Positions 62,882 to 64,000 of a DNA stretch of 64,000 nt are shown here, piece by piece. Made by a program: the position numbers and the translations under genes. Within the stretch, counting starts at the first letter, position 1; each line of letters starts with the position of its first letter. The DNA is taken from positions 65,272-129,271 of the forward strand of contig JAKISW010000002.1 of assembly GCA_021648375.1 (NCBI GenBank). Reading direction: 5' to 3'. The DNA comes from Devosiaceae bacterium. GTDB lineage: Bacteria; Pseudomonadota; Alphaproteobacteria; Rhizobiales; Devosiaceae. Below the pieces are notes generated by a model. It was given only the letters and a program-made list of their open reading frames with translations, made no database searches and had not been told where the DNA came from.

Positions 62882-64000
62882 ATGTTTAATCACCATAAAG
62901 TAGAACTAAACTGGGGTGGCCAACCGCTGACCCTTGAAACGGGCAAAATTGCCCGCCAAGCCCACGGCGCCGTATTGGCGACACTTGGCGAAACTGTTGT
63001 TCTGGCGACCATCGTCAGTTCCAAAACCCCAAAGGCGGGAATTGACTTCTTTCCTTTGACCGTAAATTATCAGGAAAAATTCTATGCAGCCGGCAAAATT
63101 CCTGGCGGCTATTTCAAACGCGAAGCGCGTCCAAGTGAATCTGAAACCCTGATCTGTCGCTTGATTGACCGCCCGATCCGTCCCCTGTTCCCTGCCGGAT
63201 ACAAAAATGAAACTCAGGTTATTATTACTGTATTGCAGCATGATATGGAAAACCAGCCTGATGTTCTGGCTTTGGTTGCGGCCTCGGCAGCTCTGACCAT
63301 CTCGGGCGTTCCCTTCATGGGACCGATCGGTGCTGCACGGGTTGGCTATATTGATGGCGAATATGTGCTTAATACGCCTATCGACCGGCGCGATGAAAGT
63401 CAGCTTGATCTTGTTATGGCTGGCACCAAAGACGCTGTTTTGATGGTTGAATCCGAAGCTCAGGAACTTTCCGAGGAGATTATGCTGGGTGCGGTAATGT
63501 ATGGTCATGAGCAATCCGGCAAGGTAATTGAAGCCATCATCAAACTGGCTGAAATGGCCGCCAAAGAGCCACGCGAGTTTGTTGCAGAAGACCTCTCGGC
63601 GCTGGATGCGGAAATGTTCTCAATCATTGAGGGTGATGTACGCGCCGCCTATGGAGAAACTGACAAACAGGCTCGTTATTCAGCTCTTGATGATGCCAAG
63701 GCAAAAGTTGTTGCAGCGCTTGAGGAAACCGACTGGACCTCAGAGCAAATTTCAACAGTTTTTAAAAAAATTCAATCCCGTATTGTACGCCGTTCTGTCA
63801 TTGATACTAAAAAGCGCATTGATGGTCGTGATCTGGCAACGGTTCGCCCTGTTATTGCGGAAGCTGGTATTCTGCCCCGCACCCACGGTTCCGCTGTGTT
63901 CACTCGTGGCGAAACCCAGGCGCTGGTGGTTGCAACCCTTGGCACCGGAGAAGACGAACAGTTTGTGGATAGCCTTGAGGGCACCTCAAAACAGAACTTC
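62882..64000 (+). CDS. pnp: Polyribonucleotide nucleotidyltransferase (PNPase), N-terminal part
   Basis: The frame runs open from ATG 62882 to the window end (373 codons of a family length near 700). The first RNase PH-like domain ([70 protein letters not shown]) and the following helical domain are complete; the second catalytic PH domain starts with [39 protein letters not shown] and S1 domains must lie beyond the edge. PNPase degrades mRNA phosphorolytically in the degradosome. Follows rpsO in the usual order. Confidence 0.97.
   Translation, partial: MFNHHKVELNWGGQPLTLETGKIARQAHGAVLATLGETVVLATIVSSKTPKAGIDFFPLTVNYQEKFYAAGKIPGGYFKREARPSESETLICRLIDRPIRPLFPAGYKNETQVIITVLQHDMENQPDVLALVAASAALTISGVPFMGPIGAARVGYIDGEYVLNTPIDRRDESQLDLVMAGTKDAVLMVESEAQELSEEIMLGAVMYGHEQSGKVIEAIIKLAEMAAKEPREFVAEDLSALDAEMFSIIEGDVRAAYGETDKQARYSALDDAKAKVVAALEETDWTSEQISTVFKKIQSRIVRRSVIDTKKRIDGRDLATVRPVIAEAGILPRTHGSAVFTRGETQALVVATLGTGEDEQFVDSLEGTSKQNF

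Overview
The window is an unbroken stretch of housekeeping chromosome from an alphaproteobacterium. Gene content and order (coaE-dnaQ-secB-fxsA-timA-smr; hslUV facing the his genes; grpE-hrcA-rph-rdgB-hemW; mutS-glnD-murJ-trpS; fur-plsC-miaB-phoH-ybeY-corC-lnt-metK-trmB-rimP-nusA-ylxR-infB-rbfA-truB-rpsO-pnp) match what I know of Hyphomicrobiales (Rhizobiales), where such genes lie in the origin-proximal part of the chromosome. Base composition looks near or below 50% GC, low for that order. I cannot name family or genus. I see no tRNA, rRNA, insertion sequence, prophage or CRISPR array.

Layout. 1-4.75 kb: end of coaE, then dnaQ, secB, fxsA, a Tim44-domain gene, and a translationally coupled smr-xre-VOC set. 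4.75-6.7 kb: the HslUV protease on the minus strand. 6.86-11.4 kb: a tightly packed histidine cluster (hisB, a DUF2628 membrane gene, hisH, hisA, hisF, hisE) followed by coaA. 11.4-20.8 kb: mostly minus-strand genes (pfkB-type kinase, nth, gpmA, dapB, pyrF, an FMN reductase, dnaJ, dnaK), with DUF2244 and an AraC-MGMT fusion on the plus strand. 21-26.4 kb: DUF454, grpE, hrcA, rph, rdgB, hemW. 26.4-33.2 kb: a lipoprotein of the LpoA/LppC type, rsmI, yraN, gshB, marC, comM, and a cold-shock/DUF1294 gene. 33.3-64 kb: a long plus-strand run from mutS to pnp covering mismatch repair, nitrogen sensing, lipid II export, tRNA and rRNA modification, lipoprotein maturation, and transcription/translation factors.

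Regulatory signals readable from sequence: an RpoH-type heat-shock promoter before dnaK and a weaker one before grpE; a LexA box of the alphaproteobacterial direct-repeat type (GTTC-N7-GTTC) before comM; a terminator after dnaK; a terminator-like stem-loop at the nusA/ylxR junction; and an rpsO leader whose last hairpin covers the Shine-Dalgarno sequence.

The least explained structure is a family of short intergenic elements. Their outer arms change in sequence from copy to copy but keep pairing, with only G-U-compatible mismatches, and they share a common 3' tail. Copies lie after dnaQ (about 1043-1172), directly at the mutS stop codon (36080-36177), across the 3' end of trmB (53745 onward, where the element supplies the last codons and stop), and as an array before rimP (54003-54315) that includes 66-bp tandem units. 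I did not find a new protein-coding system; this element family is the best candidate for something undescribed here.
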